Source of the DNA: CAZMRF01 sp964568735
GTDB taxonomy: Bacteria; Acidobacteriota; Polarisedimenticolia; JACPZX01
Assembly (NCBI GenBank): GCA_964568735.1
Contig: CAZMRF010000032.1
Location: 1-53,289 of the forward strand
Length of the DNA stretch: 53,289 nucleotides
Direction of reading: 5' to 3'
Shown here: one piece after another, positions 8,439-16,538 of the stretch
Position numbering within the stretch: position 1 is the first letter of the stretch
Layout: the number at the start of each line of letters is the position of its first letter
Notes under the pieces: model-generated
The model's input: only the letters and a program-made list of their open reading frames with translations
Database searches by the model: none
What the model was told of the DNA's origin: nothing
Program-made: the position numbers and the translations under genes

Positions 8439-9683
8439 TCAGCCGGAGGCGATCTTGCTCCTGAAGATGATCATCTGGAGGGCAAGCGATGCCTTGGAAG
8501 CGAGCCGCTCGAGCATGTCGGTATCGAGCGTCGTCAGGTCATCCTCGGTCCCGCCGTCGCCGTAGAGGATCGAAGAGGTCTTCTCCCGGATGCGGATGGG
8601 CAGGATGAGTCCCGTCCGCGGCATCGGAACGGAGAGATCCTGGTAGAACTTCCGGATGGAGGGAAAGGCCGGAATCGCCCCACGGAAGGAGGCCCTCCCG
8701 TCGTCTACCAGGGAGAAGAGCGAGTCGCGCACGAGCGGCACGTTGACCCCCTTGATCCGGGCGGTGAAGAAGCCTTCGCCCGACCCGCCCCATCCCACAG
8801 CGTGGTCGCCGCGCACGATGAAGAAGGCGGCCCGCTTGAGGTGGCGCGCCGCGAAGGAAAGGACGACCTCGGAGACCTCCTCGGGCGAGGTGCAGGCCTG
8901 GAGGCGCTTGGCCGCCGCCGCGAGCTGTTCCTTCGGAGATACGCTGACGCCCGCGGCCACGGGCTTCTCGGCCGCCGCCTCCTCGGCGAGCGCGGCCACA
9001 GACGAGGGCGCGGGGGCGTCCTGCCGCTCCATCTCGTCCGCGTACTCGCGCCAGGACTTGCCGTAGCCGTACTTCTCCCAGTGGTCGGTCGGGGGGCGGG
9101 AGGGCGGCCCGCCTGCCGCATCCTTCTTCAGGGGAGCTGTGTCCACCGTCTCGCTCTTCGCGGCCCGTGCGCTGCCGTCGCGGCCATTGTCTCCCTCGGG
9201 CTCGCCGGTTTTCTTGCTCAGCTCCCGCGCCAGCGTGATATAGCGCTGGCTTCTCGGGATGTTGTAGTACTTCTCGAGCACCTGGAAGATCCGGATCTCG
9301 GGGCTCACCCAGACCTCGACCTTGTAGCCCGTCACGAAAGAGATCTCGTCGAGAGCCATCAGGTTCTTCGGATCGAGCATCGCGAGCTGGAGCATCTTCC
9401 CGTCGAGCCGGATGGGGACGACCTTGTACTTCTCGACGAGCTTCGCCGGAATCGCTCGAACGACGGCATAGGGGACGTTCTGGAGGATTTCGTAGGTGGC
9501 GTAGGGGACGTTGAAGGAGGCAGAGAGCGCCTGGCCAAGGATGCTCTCATCGACATAGCCCAGCTCGATGAGGCTGGTCCCGAGGTGGCCGCCGAAGATC
9601 AGCTGGGCCTTGAGGGCCTTCTGCAGCTGCGCTTCGGAGATCTTCCCCTGATCGATGAGGATCTCGCCGAGCTTTTTCGTCAT
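8439..9683 (-). CDS. GspE N-terminal (MshEN) domain protein with GAF-like C-terminus
   Basis: A 414-aa protein. Residues 1-150 match the GspE/PilB N-terminal domain: KKLGEILIDQGKISEAQLQKAL, then GGHLGTSLIELGYVDE, and VPYAVVRAIPAKLVEKYKVVPI. In PilB/MshE this domain binds cyclic di-GMP. There is no Walker A ATPase domain. A charged, Ala/Pro-rich linker (about 175-270) leads to a GAF-like domain (about 275-410) with ARIKGVNVPLVRDSLFSLV and GLILPIRIREKTSSILYGDG. This layout occurs in Myxococcota and Acidobacteriota as signalling or motility-regulatory proteins of unknown output. ATG 9683 is chosen because the domain starts directly there. Confidence 0.7.
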   Translation of the reverse strand: MTKKLGEILIDQGKISEAQLQKALKAQLIFGGHLGTSLIELGYVDESILGQALSASFNVPYATYEILQNVPYAVVRAIPAKLVEKYKVVPIRLDGKMLQLAMLDPKNLMALDEISFVTGYKVEVWVSPEIRIFQVLEKYYNIPRSQRYITLARELSKKTGEPEGDNGRDGSARAAKSETVDTAPLKKDAAGGPPSRPPTDHWEKYGYGKSWREYADEMERQDAPAPSSVAALAEEAAAEKPVAAGVSVSPKEQLAAAAKRLQACTSPEEVSEVVLSFAARHLKRAAFFIVRGDHAVGWGGSGEGFFTARIKGVNVPLVRDSLFSLVDDGRASFRGAIPAFPSIRKFYQDLSVPMPRTGLILPIRIREKTSSILYGDGGTEDDLTTLDTDMLERLASKASLALQMIIFRSKIASG

Positions 9684-9750
9684 CCCGCTGCACCTTGGGA
9701 GGCCCCGCTCCCGGCCCTGATGGCCCAATATACGGGCCGCCGAGGCCCCG

Positions 9751-10344
9751 TCAAGACGCCGTCACCAGGGCCCGCTGTGCCATGCCCGCGAAGCACCGGT
9801 GGATGCGCGGATCCATCGAAAGCTCGGGATGGAAGGTGCCTGCGAGGATCCGGCCCTGCCTGACGAGTACGGGGTCGCGGTCGAGGGTCGCGAGCACCTC
9901 GACTCCTGGGCCGATCCGCACGATCCGGGGCGCCCTGATGAAGATCAGCTCCAGGGGGTCCGCCCCGAAAGCGTGCGTCGTGGACCGGGCCTCGAAGGAC
10001 TCGAGCTGGCGGCCGTAGGCATTGCGGCGGATCTCGATGTCGATGAGCCCCAGGCCCGGCTGGTCGGGATTGAGGACGCGGCGCGCGAGCAGGATCGCGC
10101 CGGCGCACGTCCCGAAGAGCGCCCCTCCTCTGGCGTCGAAGGCCAGCAGCGCGTCTGAGAAGCCCCGCTCGGCCATGAGCTTCAGATGCGTCGTGCTCTC
10201 TCCGCCCGGAAGGATGAGGCCATCCAGGCCCTCGAGGGCTCCGGGATCGCGCACCTCCACCCCCCGGCTCCCCGACCGGCTCACAGCATCGAGGTGGGCG
10301 CCGAAATCCCCCTGCAGCGCCAGGACGCCGATGCGGGCCTTCAT
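9751..10344 (-). CDS. pdxT: Pyridoxal 5'-phosphate synthase glutaminase subunit
   Basis: A 197-aa class I glutamine amidotransferase. It supplies ammonia to PdxS for PLP formation from ribose 5-phosphate and glyceraldehyde 3-phosphate. Visible hallmarks are IGVLALQGDFGAHLDA at the N-terminus, LPGGEST (46-52), the nucleophile Cys80 in GTCAGAILLA, the RNAYGRQLESFEA block, and the His172/Glu174 pair in FHPELS. The ATG at 10344 follows the pdxS stop with one base between (TGA-G-ATG); AGGGTGG lies within the end of pdxS, so the two are translationally coupled. Confidence 0.97.
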   Translation of the reverse strand: MKARIGVLALQGDFGAHLDAVSRSGSRGVEVRDPGALEGLDGLILPGGESTTHLKLMAERGFSDALLAFDARGGALFGTCAGAILLARRVLNPDQPGLGLIDIEIRRNAYGRQLESFEARSTTHAFGADPLELIFIRAPRIVRIGPGVEVLATLDRDPVLVRQGRILAGTFHPELSMDPRIHRCFAGMAQRALVTAS

Positions 10345-10345
10345 C

Positions 10346-11227
10346 TCACCACCCTCTCTCCTGAAGCAGGCTCCCCGGGGGCAGCGATCCGATCTCGATG
10401 CCGGGCATCGCCTCTCCCAGGCCTTCGCAGGCTTGCAGGACTGCCGCGGGATCCTTGAAGTAGGTCGTGGCGCGGACGATGGCCGCGGCGCGGGCGGCGG
10501 GGTCCGAGGATTTGAAGATCCCCGAGCCGACAAAGACCGACTCGGCTCCGAGCTGCATCATCAGGGCCGCGTCGGCCGGAGTGGCGATGCCGCCCGCTGC
10601 GAAGTTCGGGACGGGGAGCTTGCCCTCCGCGGCCACGAGCCGGACGATCTCGTAGGGGGCGCCCAGCTCCTTCGCCACGCTCATCAGCTCTTCCTCACGA
10701 AGGGAGGCGAGCCGGCGGATGCCGCCCGTGACCTCCCGCATGTGCCTGACGGCTTCCACGATGTTCCCCGACCCGGCCTCGCCCTTCGTCCGGATGAGGG
10801 CGGCTCCTTCGCCGATGCGCCTCAGGGCTTCGCCGAGATCCCTCGCACCGCAGACGAAGGGGACCTTGAAGGCCTGCTTGTCGATGTGGTGCTTCTCGTC
10901 GGCCGGCGTCAGGACCTCGCTCTCGTCGATGTAGTCCACGCCGAGCTGCTGGAGCACCTGGGCTTCCGCGAAGTGTCCGATCCGGCACTTCGCCATGACG
11001 GGGATCGAGACGGCCTCCATGATCTCGCGCACCTTGGAGATCCCGGCCATCCTGGCCACTCCACCCTGCGCGCGGATGTCGGCCGGGACCCGTTCGAGAG
11101 CCATGACGGCCACGGCACCCGCATCCTCCGCGATCCTCGCCTGCTCGGCGGTCACGACGTCCATGATGACCCCGCCCTTGAGCATCTCGGCGAGACCTGT
11201 CTTCAGCCTCAACGATCCCTGCTTCAT
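10346..11227 (-). CDS. pdxS: Pyridoxal 5'-phosphate synthase lyase subunit
   Basis: A 293-aa TIM-barrel protein, the normal family size. The segment GLAEMLKGGVIMDVV and the following AEDAGAVAVMALERVPADIR are nearly invariant in PdxS. The second active-site lysine is seen as Lys80 in PVMAKCRIGHFAEAQ. VPFVCGARDLGEALRRI and NFAAGGIATPADAALMMQLG (phosphate-binding loop) complete the signature. With PdxT it forms the 12:12 PLP synthase complex. It is downstream of a pdxR-like regulator in the same direction and one base from pdxT, so the three genes probably form one transcript. The presence of this pathway predicts that the DXP-dependent pdxA/pdxJ route is absent. Confidence 0.98.
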   Translation of the reverse strand: MKQGSLRLKTGLAEMLKGGVIMDVVTAEQARIAEDAGAVAVMALERVPADIRAQGGVARMAGISKVREIMEAVSIPVMAKCRIGHFAEAQVLQQLGVDYIDESEVLTPADEKHHIDKQAFKVPFVCGARDLGEALRRIGEGAALIRTKGEAGSGNIVEAVRHMREVTGGIRRLASLREEELMSVAKELGAPYEIVRLVAAEGKLPVPNFAAGGIATPADAALMMQLGAESVFVGSGIFKSSDPAARAAAIVRATTYFKDPAAVLQACEGLGEAMPGIEIGSLPPGSLLQERGW

Positions 11228-11244
11228 GATTCATCCACTCCATC

Positions 11245-11269
11245 GAGCCCCGGGGAGCATCCCCGGCTC
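11245..11269 (-). promoter_or_regulatory. Intercistronic stem-loop between pdxR and pdxS
   Basis: Inverted repeat GAGCC-CC-GGGGA / TCCCC-GGCTC around a 3-nt loop, with a two-base C bulge. It sits in the 62-nt gap between the pdxR stop and the pdxS start, 17 nt before the pdxS ATG. There is no U tract, so it is not a classical terminator; it could stabilise or process the pdxST part of the transcript. Confidence 0.35.
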
Positions 11270-11289
11270 GTGCGGGCTGCGTTGCATTC

Positions 11290-12813
11290 CTAGATGACGG
11301 GGAGCGCTTCGGGGACCCCCGATACGGCGGCCACCTTCGCGTCCCTCTGCTTTCTCTTGAGGATGCCTCCGAGGATCCGGATCCCCTTGGTGATCGCCTC
11401 CGGGCGCGCCTGCGCGAAGACGAGGCGGAGGTTGCTGTGAGAGCCGCCTCCGATGAAGAAGAGATCTCCACGGCCGACAAGCACACCCTGGGTGCGTGCC
11501 TCCATCGCAGCTTCGTCGGCATCGACGCCCGGCGGGAGCGTGACCCAGATCACGAGCCCCCCCTCGGGGCGGGTCCAGCGCGCCTCGCGGGGGAACCACC
11601 GGTCCATGGCCGCGAGCATGGCATCACGGCGCTCCCTGTAGGCCTTGAGGGCCCGGGCCAGGTGAGTCTTCAAGTGACCGCGCACGCAGAACTCGTGAAG
11701 CGCCCCCTGGAGAAGGAGGCTCGTGCTCCAGTCGGTCACCTGCTTCAGGTAGGTGAGGCGGCGCGCCGCCTCCGGGGGGGCGGCGAGCCAGCCGACGCGC
11801 AGCCCCGGCGCGAGCTTCTTCGCGAAGGTGCTCACGTAGATCACCCCTTCGGAGCGGCGGTCGAGCGCCTTGAGCGAGGGAGGCTCCTCGCCTTCGTAGC
11901 GGAGATCGCCTCCGAAGTCGTCCTCAAGGATGGGAACGCCGTGCTTGAGGGCGACCTCGAGGACGCGACGCCTCCTCTCGAGGCCCATGGTCCCGGAGGT
12001 CGGGTTCTGGAAATTCGGGATGAGGTAGATGAGCCGGACCCGCACGCGCGCGAGGAGATCGTCGAGACGAGCCGGATCCACGCCTTCCGGGTCCAGGGGA
12101 AGCCCGACGACCTGCGCGCCGTGGGCCTGGAAGACCTGGACCGCACCCGTGTAGGTGGGGTCTTCGAGGACCACGCGGTCTCCCGGATCCAGGAAGGTCC
12201 GCGCCACGAGATCGATCCCCTGCTGCGATCCGTTGGTGATGAGGATCTCGTCCGGAGTCGCCTTCACGCCACGCTCCACCAGCTCATCGGCCAGGTACTT
12301 GCGCAGCGGCGGGTACCCCGCCGCGGGGCCATAGCCGAGGAGCCGGGTCCCTTCCCGCGATAGCACGGCATCCATCGACTCCCTGAAGGCCTTCAGCGGG
12401 AACAGCGATGGATCGGGAAAAAGGCTCGACAGGTTGACCGCGGACTCCGGCGCCGGAGCGTGGAGCATCCCGAGGGCCTGCGATGAGAGCCGGCCGGCAT
12501 TTGACGCGAAGGTCTCGCTCCATCGCAGGGAGGTCGCCTGGAGATCTCCCGCCTCGCTGCCCTGCGCCGAGTTCTTGGAGATGAAGCTCCCCCGGCCCAC
12601 TTGGCGAAGGATCAGCCCCTCGGCCGCGAGCTCGTTGTAGGCCCGGGCGACGGTCATCCGATCGACATCCAGCTTGCGCGCGAGCGCCCGTTGCGCCGGC
12701 AGGCGCGCGCCCGGCGCCAGGCTTCCAGCCGCCACGGCGGACTTGATGGCCGAGGCGATCTGATGGGCGAGAGGCATGCCCGATTCGCGATCCAGGCTGA
12801 AGGCGAGGTTCAT
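11290..12813 (-). CDS. pdxR: MocR/GntR-family regulator, probable PdxR
   Basis: A 507-aa protein with an N-terminal winged helix-turn-helix of the GntR type (about 1-75: LPAQRALARKLDVDRMTVARAYNELAAEG in segments) joined to a fold-type I aminotransferase domain. The PLP lysine is most likely Lys332 in STFAKKLAPGLRVGW; NPTSGTM and the DDFGGDLRY block are also conserved. MocR regulators bind PLP and control vitamin B6 genes; members next to pdxST are called PdxR and usually activate them. They are usually divergent to pdxST, whereas here it is upstream and co-directional. ATG 12813 was chosen at the family N-terminus. A perfect palindrome lies about 100 nt upstream. Confidence 0.85.
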   Translation of the reverse strand: MNLAFSLDRESGMPLAHQIASAIKSAVAAGSLAPGARLPAQRALARKLDVDRMTVARAYNELAAEGLILRQVGRGSFISKNSAQGSEAGDLQATSLRWSETFASNAGRLSSQALGMLHAPAPESAVNLSSLFPDPSLFPLKAFRESMDAVLSREGTRLLGYGPAAGYPPLRKYLADELVERGVKATPDEILITNGSQQGIDLVARTFLDPGDRVVLEDPTYTGAVQVFQAHGAQVVGLPLDPEGVDPARLDDLLARVRVRLIYLIPNFQNPTSGTMGLERRRRVLEVALKHGVPILEDDFGGDLRYEGEEPPSLKALDRRSEGVIYVSTFAKKLAPGLRVGWLAAPPEAARRLTYLKQVTDWSTSLLLQGALHEFCVRGHLKTHLARALKAYRERRDAMLAAMDRWFPREARWTRPEGGLVIWVTLPPGVDADEAAMEARTQGVLVGRGDLFFIGGGSHSNLRLVFAQARPEAITKGIRILGGILKRKQRDAKVAAVSGVPEALPVI

Positions 12814-12873
12814 GAGGAACGTCCCGCCGCCTGATCGTCGTCTTGGATGTGGTGTGGCAGCATATGGCTCCCA

Positions 12874-12901
12874 ATTATTGCAGAGATTCAATGGAAGGCA
12901 A
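12874..12901 (-). promoter_or_regulatory. Putative promoter of pdxR-pdxS-pdxT
   Basis: Read on the minus strand: TTGCCT at 12901-12896 (4/6 to -35), 16-nt spacer, AATAAT at 12879-12874 (5/6 to -10). The predicted start gives a leader of about 55-60 nt before the pdxR ATG. The ATTGGATG repeats end 15 bp upstream of the -35 box, a layout suited to an activator. Prediction by eye. Confidence 0.4.
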
Positions 12902-12915
12902 GGGCAAATCTCAAG

Positions 12916-12945
12916 ATTGGATGCATCCAATCCAGTCATTGGATG
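12916..12945. promoter_or_regulatory. Putative PdxR operator: palindrome plus third half-site
   Basis: ATTGGATGCATCCAAT at 12916-12931 is a perfect 16-bp palindrome, and ATTGGATG recurs at 12938-12945. The two direct copies are spaced 22 bp apart, about two helical turns. A further TTGGATG is at 12843-12849. MocR regulators typically bind arrays of direct and inverted half-sites upstream of pdx genes. The site could also affect the divergent gene at 13050. Confidence 0.55.
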
Positions 12946-13049
12946 TCACAAGAGCCCTCGGGCACGCCCGTGGCGGATCGGGTATATTCCGGGCATCAGG
13001 GCCCCATGTGTAGCCCGCGCGGGTGATGAGCCCGGCGCACGAGGATGGA

Positions 13050-14024
13050 ATGGCCAGGACCGACGTGGGCCGTCGGCGCTTGGGGGGAGTCATCCGGGGC
13101 CTCGCGGCGGCCGCCTTCTTCCTGACGGCGGCGTCGCCCGTGTCCGCCCAGGACGGGACTGTCCCCCGGAGGCTGGAGGACGCCCGCAAGTCACTCGCCA
13201 GCGGGCGGGTGGATCGTGCGGAGCGGGAGGCGCACCGGGCCCTGGAGCTGGCACCCTCCGACCCCGAGGTCCGGAAGTTTCTCTGCGAGCTAAGGCAGGT
13301 CCAGGGCCGCCGCGAGCAGGCCATCGAAGAGTGCCGCAAGGCCACCGAGCTCGCGCCCGACCGTGCCGACATCTTCACGGCGCTGGCAGACCTCCTCACG
13401 CTCCGTGAGGATGGCTTCCCCGAAGCCATCTCTGCCTACATGAAGGCTGCCGCGCTCGATCCGAACGATCCTTCCCCGCACGTCAGCGTCGGGAGCCTCA
13501 TGGAGCGCAGCGGGCGCCTGCTCGAGGCGGAGGCATCGTATCGCGAAGCGATCCGGCTCAACCCCAACGTCGTGCGAGCCAACGCCGGGCTGGGCGCGGT
13601 GCTCTTCAACAGCGACAGGATCGACGAGGCCCGCCCCTACCTCCTGCGCGCCATCGAGCTCCGGCCCAGGGATCTGCGATCGCACATCCTCCTGGGCCTC
13701 TCGCTCAACCACTCGGGCCAGCTCGATCTCGCGCTGGCGGAGCTGAGAACTGCGGCCACGATCGACCCGCACTCTGCGAACGCCGTCGCCGGCGTCAGGG
13801 ATCACAGCGCCCGCTTCGAGCTCCTGCGGGGTCATTACATGGCCGAGCTGGAAAGAGACCCCCGCGACGCGAGCGTCTGGCACAACATCGCGGTGCTCTC
13901 CTACTACCTCAGGGACTACGCCACGGCCTGGAAGTACCTCGTCCGCGCCCAGCAGCTCGCCTACCCCGTCGATCTCCGATTCAAGGAAGTGGTCTACGCG
14001 AGATTCAGGGGGGCCGCGGAGTAA
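13050..14024 (+). CDS. Exported tetratricopeptide-repeat protein
   Basis: A 324-aa protein with a basic N-terminus, a hydrophobic core (about 13-28) and probable signal-peptide cleavage after SPVSA. The mature part is made of about six TPR units, for example ARKSLASGRVDRAEREAHRALEL, AISAYMKAAALDPNDP, LEAEASYREAIRLNPNVVRA and ARPYLLRAIELRPRDL. TPR proteins are binding scaffolds; the partner is unknown. ATG 13050 has GAGGATGGA just upstream; in-frame GTG 13023 and ATG 13026 are weaker alternatives. Its own promoter must lie in the 236-bp region shared with pdxR. Confidence 0.8.
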   Translation: MARTDVGRRRLGGVIRGLAAAAFFLTAASPVSAQDGTVPRRLEDARKSLASGRVDRAEREAHRALELAPSDPEVRKFLCELRQVQGRREQAIEECRKATELAPDRADIFTALADLLTLREDGFPEAISAYMKAAALDPNDPSPHVSVGSLMERSGRLLEAEASYREAIRLNPNVVRANAGLGAVLFNSDRIDEARPYLLRAIELRPRDLRSHILLGLSLNHSGQLDLALAELRTAATIDPHSANAVAGVRDHSARFELLRGHYMAELERDPRDASVWHNIAVLSYYLRDYATAWKYLVRAQQLAYPVDLRFKEVVYARFRGAAE

Positions 14025-14079
14025 CTGCGCGCCGGACGACCTGGAGGCTTCCTTCCGGCTCCCAGGCGCGCCTTCTCGA

Positions 14080-15288
14080 TCAGTCGACGGAGAAGATCCC
14101 GAGCTTCAAATAGCGCGTCTCGGGCATGGCGGGCAGCACCGGGTGATCCGGCGCCTGCGACCTCCACTCGAGAAGCAGGAGCCTCCGCCCGATCGAGGAG
14201 GCGGCCTCGACGACGCAGCTCATGAAGGTCTCGTCCGTGATGTGGTGGGAGCACGAGGCGGTCGCCAGGATCCCCCCGTGCGAGAGGACGCGGATCGCCT
14301 TGCGGTTGACGTCCACGTAGGCTCTCCGCGCCTGCGTGACGTGCTTGCGGCTGCGCGTGAAGGACGGGGGATCCAGGACGACGAGATCGAAGCGCTCCCC
14401 CTGCGCGTGCAGCTCCACGAGCGCCTCGGGGACATCCCGCTCCTCGAAGCGGCAGAGATCCGTGAGGCCGTTTGCAGCCGCGTTACTCTGGGCTCTCTCC
14501 AGCGCCGAGGCGGAGCTCTCGATCCCGAGCACGTCGCGGAAGCCCGCGCGCGCGAGGTGCAGAGCGAAGGCCCCCTCGTTCGTGTAGAGGTCGAGAGCGC
14601 GGCCGGGCTTCGCGTAGCGGCGCAGAGCAAGGCGGTTCTCCCGCTGGTCGTAGTAGAAGCCGGTCTTGTGCCCCTTGAGGAGATCCACCCGGAAGACGAG
14701 ATCGCCTTCCGGAACCTCCTGCTCGACGGCCGGCTCCCCGCGGATGACGCCGGCGATCTGCGGCAGTCCTTCGAGGCTCCTGAGCGCGGACTCGTTCCGC
14801 TCGACGATCGTGCCCGGGCCGAAGATGGCCTCGAGCGCGTCGCAGATGGTCTCCTTGAGCCTGTCCATCCCGAGCGCCAGGGTCTGGATGCAGAAGGCGC
14901 TTCCGAAGCGATCCAGGATCAGGCCCGGGAGACCGTCCGACTCGCCGTGCACGAGCCGGTAGCAGCTCTGGCCCGGATAGAGAAGGGCGCGAAGATCCCT
15001 GGCGGCTCGCAGGCGCTCCTCGATCAGCTCCCTGTCGAGGCCCGCCCGGCTCCGCGAGAAGATCCTGGCCGCGATGAGACTGTGGGGGTTGTAGAGGCCG
15101 AACCCCACGACCCGTCCGTCGGAGCGGTGGACCGAGACCACCCCGCCCGCTTCGGGACTCCCTTCCGTCCTGTCGATCTCATTGCTGAAGACCCAGGCGT
15201 GTCCCTCGAGGACCCGCCGCTCCTCGCGGCGCCTGAGGATCACCTCGCCCGAGAGCTCGAGGCGCGGGGTCGAAAGGCTCGTCGTCAT
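14080..15288 (-). CDS. rlmI: RlmI-like 23S rRNA m5C methyltransferase
   Basis: A 402-aa SAM-dependent methyltransferase. An N-terminal PUA domain (about 10-90: VILRRREERRVLEGHAWVFS) precedes an RlmI central region and a Rossmann domain. SAM motif I is RALDLYTNEGAFALHLARAG; LVVLDPPSF is motif IV; the catalytic cysteine is in ATASCSHH. E. coli RlmI modifies C1962 of 23S rRNA, and orthologs share this architecture. ATG 15288 was chosen; an in-frame TTG at 15297 is possible. It converges on the TPR gene and follows the PpiC foldase gene by 124 bp on the same strand. Confidence 0.88.
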   Translation of the reverse strand: MTTSLSTPRLELSGEVILRRREERRVLEGHAWVFSNEIDRTEGSPEAGGVVSVHRSDGRVVGFGLYNPHSLIAARIFSRSRAGLDRELIEERLRAARDLRALLYPGQSCYRLVHGESDGLPGLILDRFGSAFCIQTLALGMDRLKETICDALEAIFGPGTIVERNESALRSLEGLPQIAGVIRGEPAVEQEVPEGDLVFRVDLLKGHKTGFYYDQRENRLALRRYAKPGRALDLYTNEGAFALHLARAGFRDVLGIESSASALERAQSNAAANGLTDLCRFEERDVPEALVELHAQGERFDLVVLDPPSFTRSRKHVTQARRAYVDVNRKAIRVLSHGGILATASCSHHITDETFMSCVVEAASSIGRRLLLLEWRSQAPDHPVLPAMPETRYLKLGIFSVD

Positions 15289-15412
15289 GGGATGCAAGGG
15301 AGTATACCCGCATTCGCCCCGGACACCACACGCTCCGCGTCACCATGGGCCGCTCTTCGCCGGATCCCCCCGCTGCCGGGATGCGACCTCGGCGGCCGGC
15401 GGGGTGGAAGTG

Positions 15413-16501
15413 TCAGGGCGTGGGGGGGGCCTCGTCGGGCTTCGGGGCCGGCGAGAGCTGGCGGACGATCGTGGCGGTGCTGTGAAGCTCCTCGACCACG
15501 CGGAGCATCTCCTCGTTCTTCTTGCGCGTGAGGAGGAGACTGCGCGCCTCGTCGGCCACCTTCTCGAAGGGCTCGACGACGCCGCCGATCTTCTCGTAGA
15601 TCATCAGTAAATGATAACCGTCCTCGCTCTCGAGAATCCCGCTGATCTCTCCCTCGTTCAGGGAGAAGGCCGCCTCGTCGAGCGGCTTCGGCAGCGACTC
15701 CCGCTTGACGACGCCGAGCCTCCCGCCCAGGTGCGCCACGCCGTCCTCGGAGATCTCCTGCGCCACCTTCTCGAAGGGCTCCCCTCTCTTGATGCGTTCG
15801 AGGGCCTGGCTGATCCGTGTCAGCGCGCTCGCCCGGGCGTCACTCGAGGATCCCAGCGGCGCATCCACGAAGATGCTCCCGAGGTTCACCGATCGCTCCG
15901 TGGTGAAGGGGCCGGGGTGAGTGTCGTAATACTCCCGGACTTCAGCATCGGTGACCGAGATACGCGACTCGATGGCGCCCTTCAGGTAATTCGCGACGGC
16001 CAGCTCCCGCTGTATCCCGACGAGCACATCGCTCTTCGTGAGGAGGTGGCCCCTGGCTCCCTTCAGGTACTCCTCCTCGGATCCTCCCCTTGCAACGCGG
16101 CGCGCGTATTCGGTCCGGAGATCCTCGGGGTCGAGATCGTACCCGCGCCGCACGGCCTCCTGGAAGAGCAGCTCCATGTCGATGGCTCTCTCCAGCGCGT
16201 CGCTCCGGGCCCTGAGGTACTTCTCGACCGAGCCCTTGCTCCCCGCTTCGATCTGGTCCCTCAGGAAGGTGAGGATCTCCTCGTACGTCGCACGGTAGAT
16301 CTGAACGCCGTTCACGACCGCCACGGGGTCGGTGTAGTGCTCTTCCTTCACGTCGTCGATCCGGACGTCCGGAAGGCTCTCCTCTTTCGAGGCTTCGGGC
16401 GTCTCGCGGCCGCACGCCGTCACCGGGGCGAGGCAGACGGCCACGAGGCAGGCGAGGAAGCCGGGCCACATCCTTGCGGGAGGGAACGGTTGAGGGCTCA
16501 T
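15413..16501 (-). CDS. PpiC/parvulin-type peptidyl-prolyl isomerase lipoprotein
   Basis: A 362-aa SurA/PrsA-like foldase. The N-terminus has a signal peptide ending in a lipobox (APVTACG), predicting lipid attachment to Cys30. A SurA-N-like helical region (about 55-190, starting VAVVNGVQIYRATYEEILTF) is followed by a parvulin domain (about 190-310: SEDGVAHLGGRLGVVKRESLPKPLDEAAFSL in segments, then GEISGILESEDGYHLLMI). The C-terminal tail is Pro-rich. It should act on outer-membrane or exported proteins in the periplasm. It lies 37 bp downstream of the membrane glycosyltransferase gene, in an operon that also encodes a cyclophilin. Confidence 0.88.
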   Translation of the reverse strand: MSPQPFPPARMWPGFLACLVAVCLAPVTACGRETPEASKEESLPDVRIDDVKEEHYTDPVAVVNGVQIYRATYEEILTFLRDQIEAGSKGSVEKYLRARSDALERAIDMELLFQEAVRRGYDLDPEDLRTEYARRVARGGSEEEYLKGARGHLLTKSDVLVGIQRELAVANYLKGAIESRISVTDAEVREYYDTHPGPFTTERSVNLGSIFVDAPLGSSSDARASALTRISQALERIKRGEPFEKVAQEISEDGVAHLGGRLGVVKRESLPKPLDEAAFSLNEGEISGILESEDGYHLLMIYEKIGGVVEPFEKVADEARSLLLTRKKNEEMLRVVEELHSTATIVRQLSPAPKPDEAPPTP

Positions 16502-16538
16502 TTCCGGGGGTGGATATTACGGGCAGGCGGCGATCCCT

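Noticed and set aside
8085..9863. 592-codon plus-strand frame opposite DUF1028 and GspE-N genes
   Set aside because: Shadow frame, Gly/Arg/Asp-rich with no domain.
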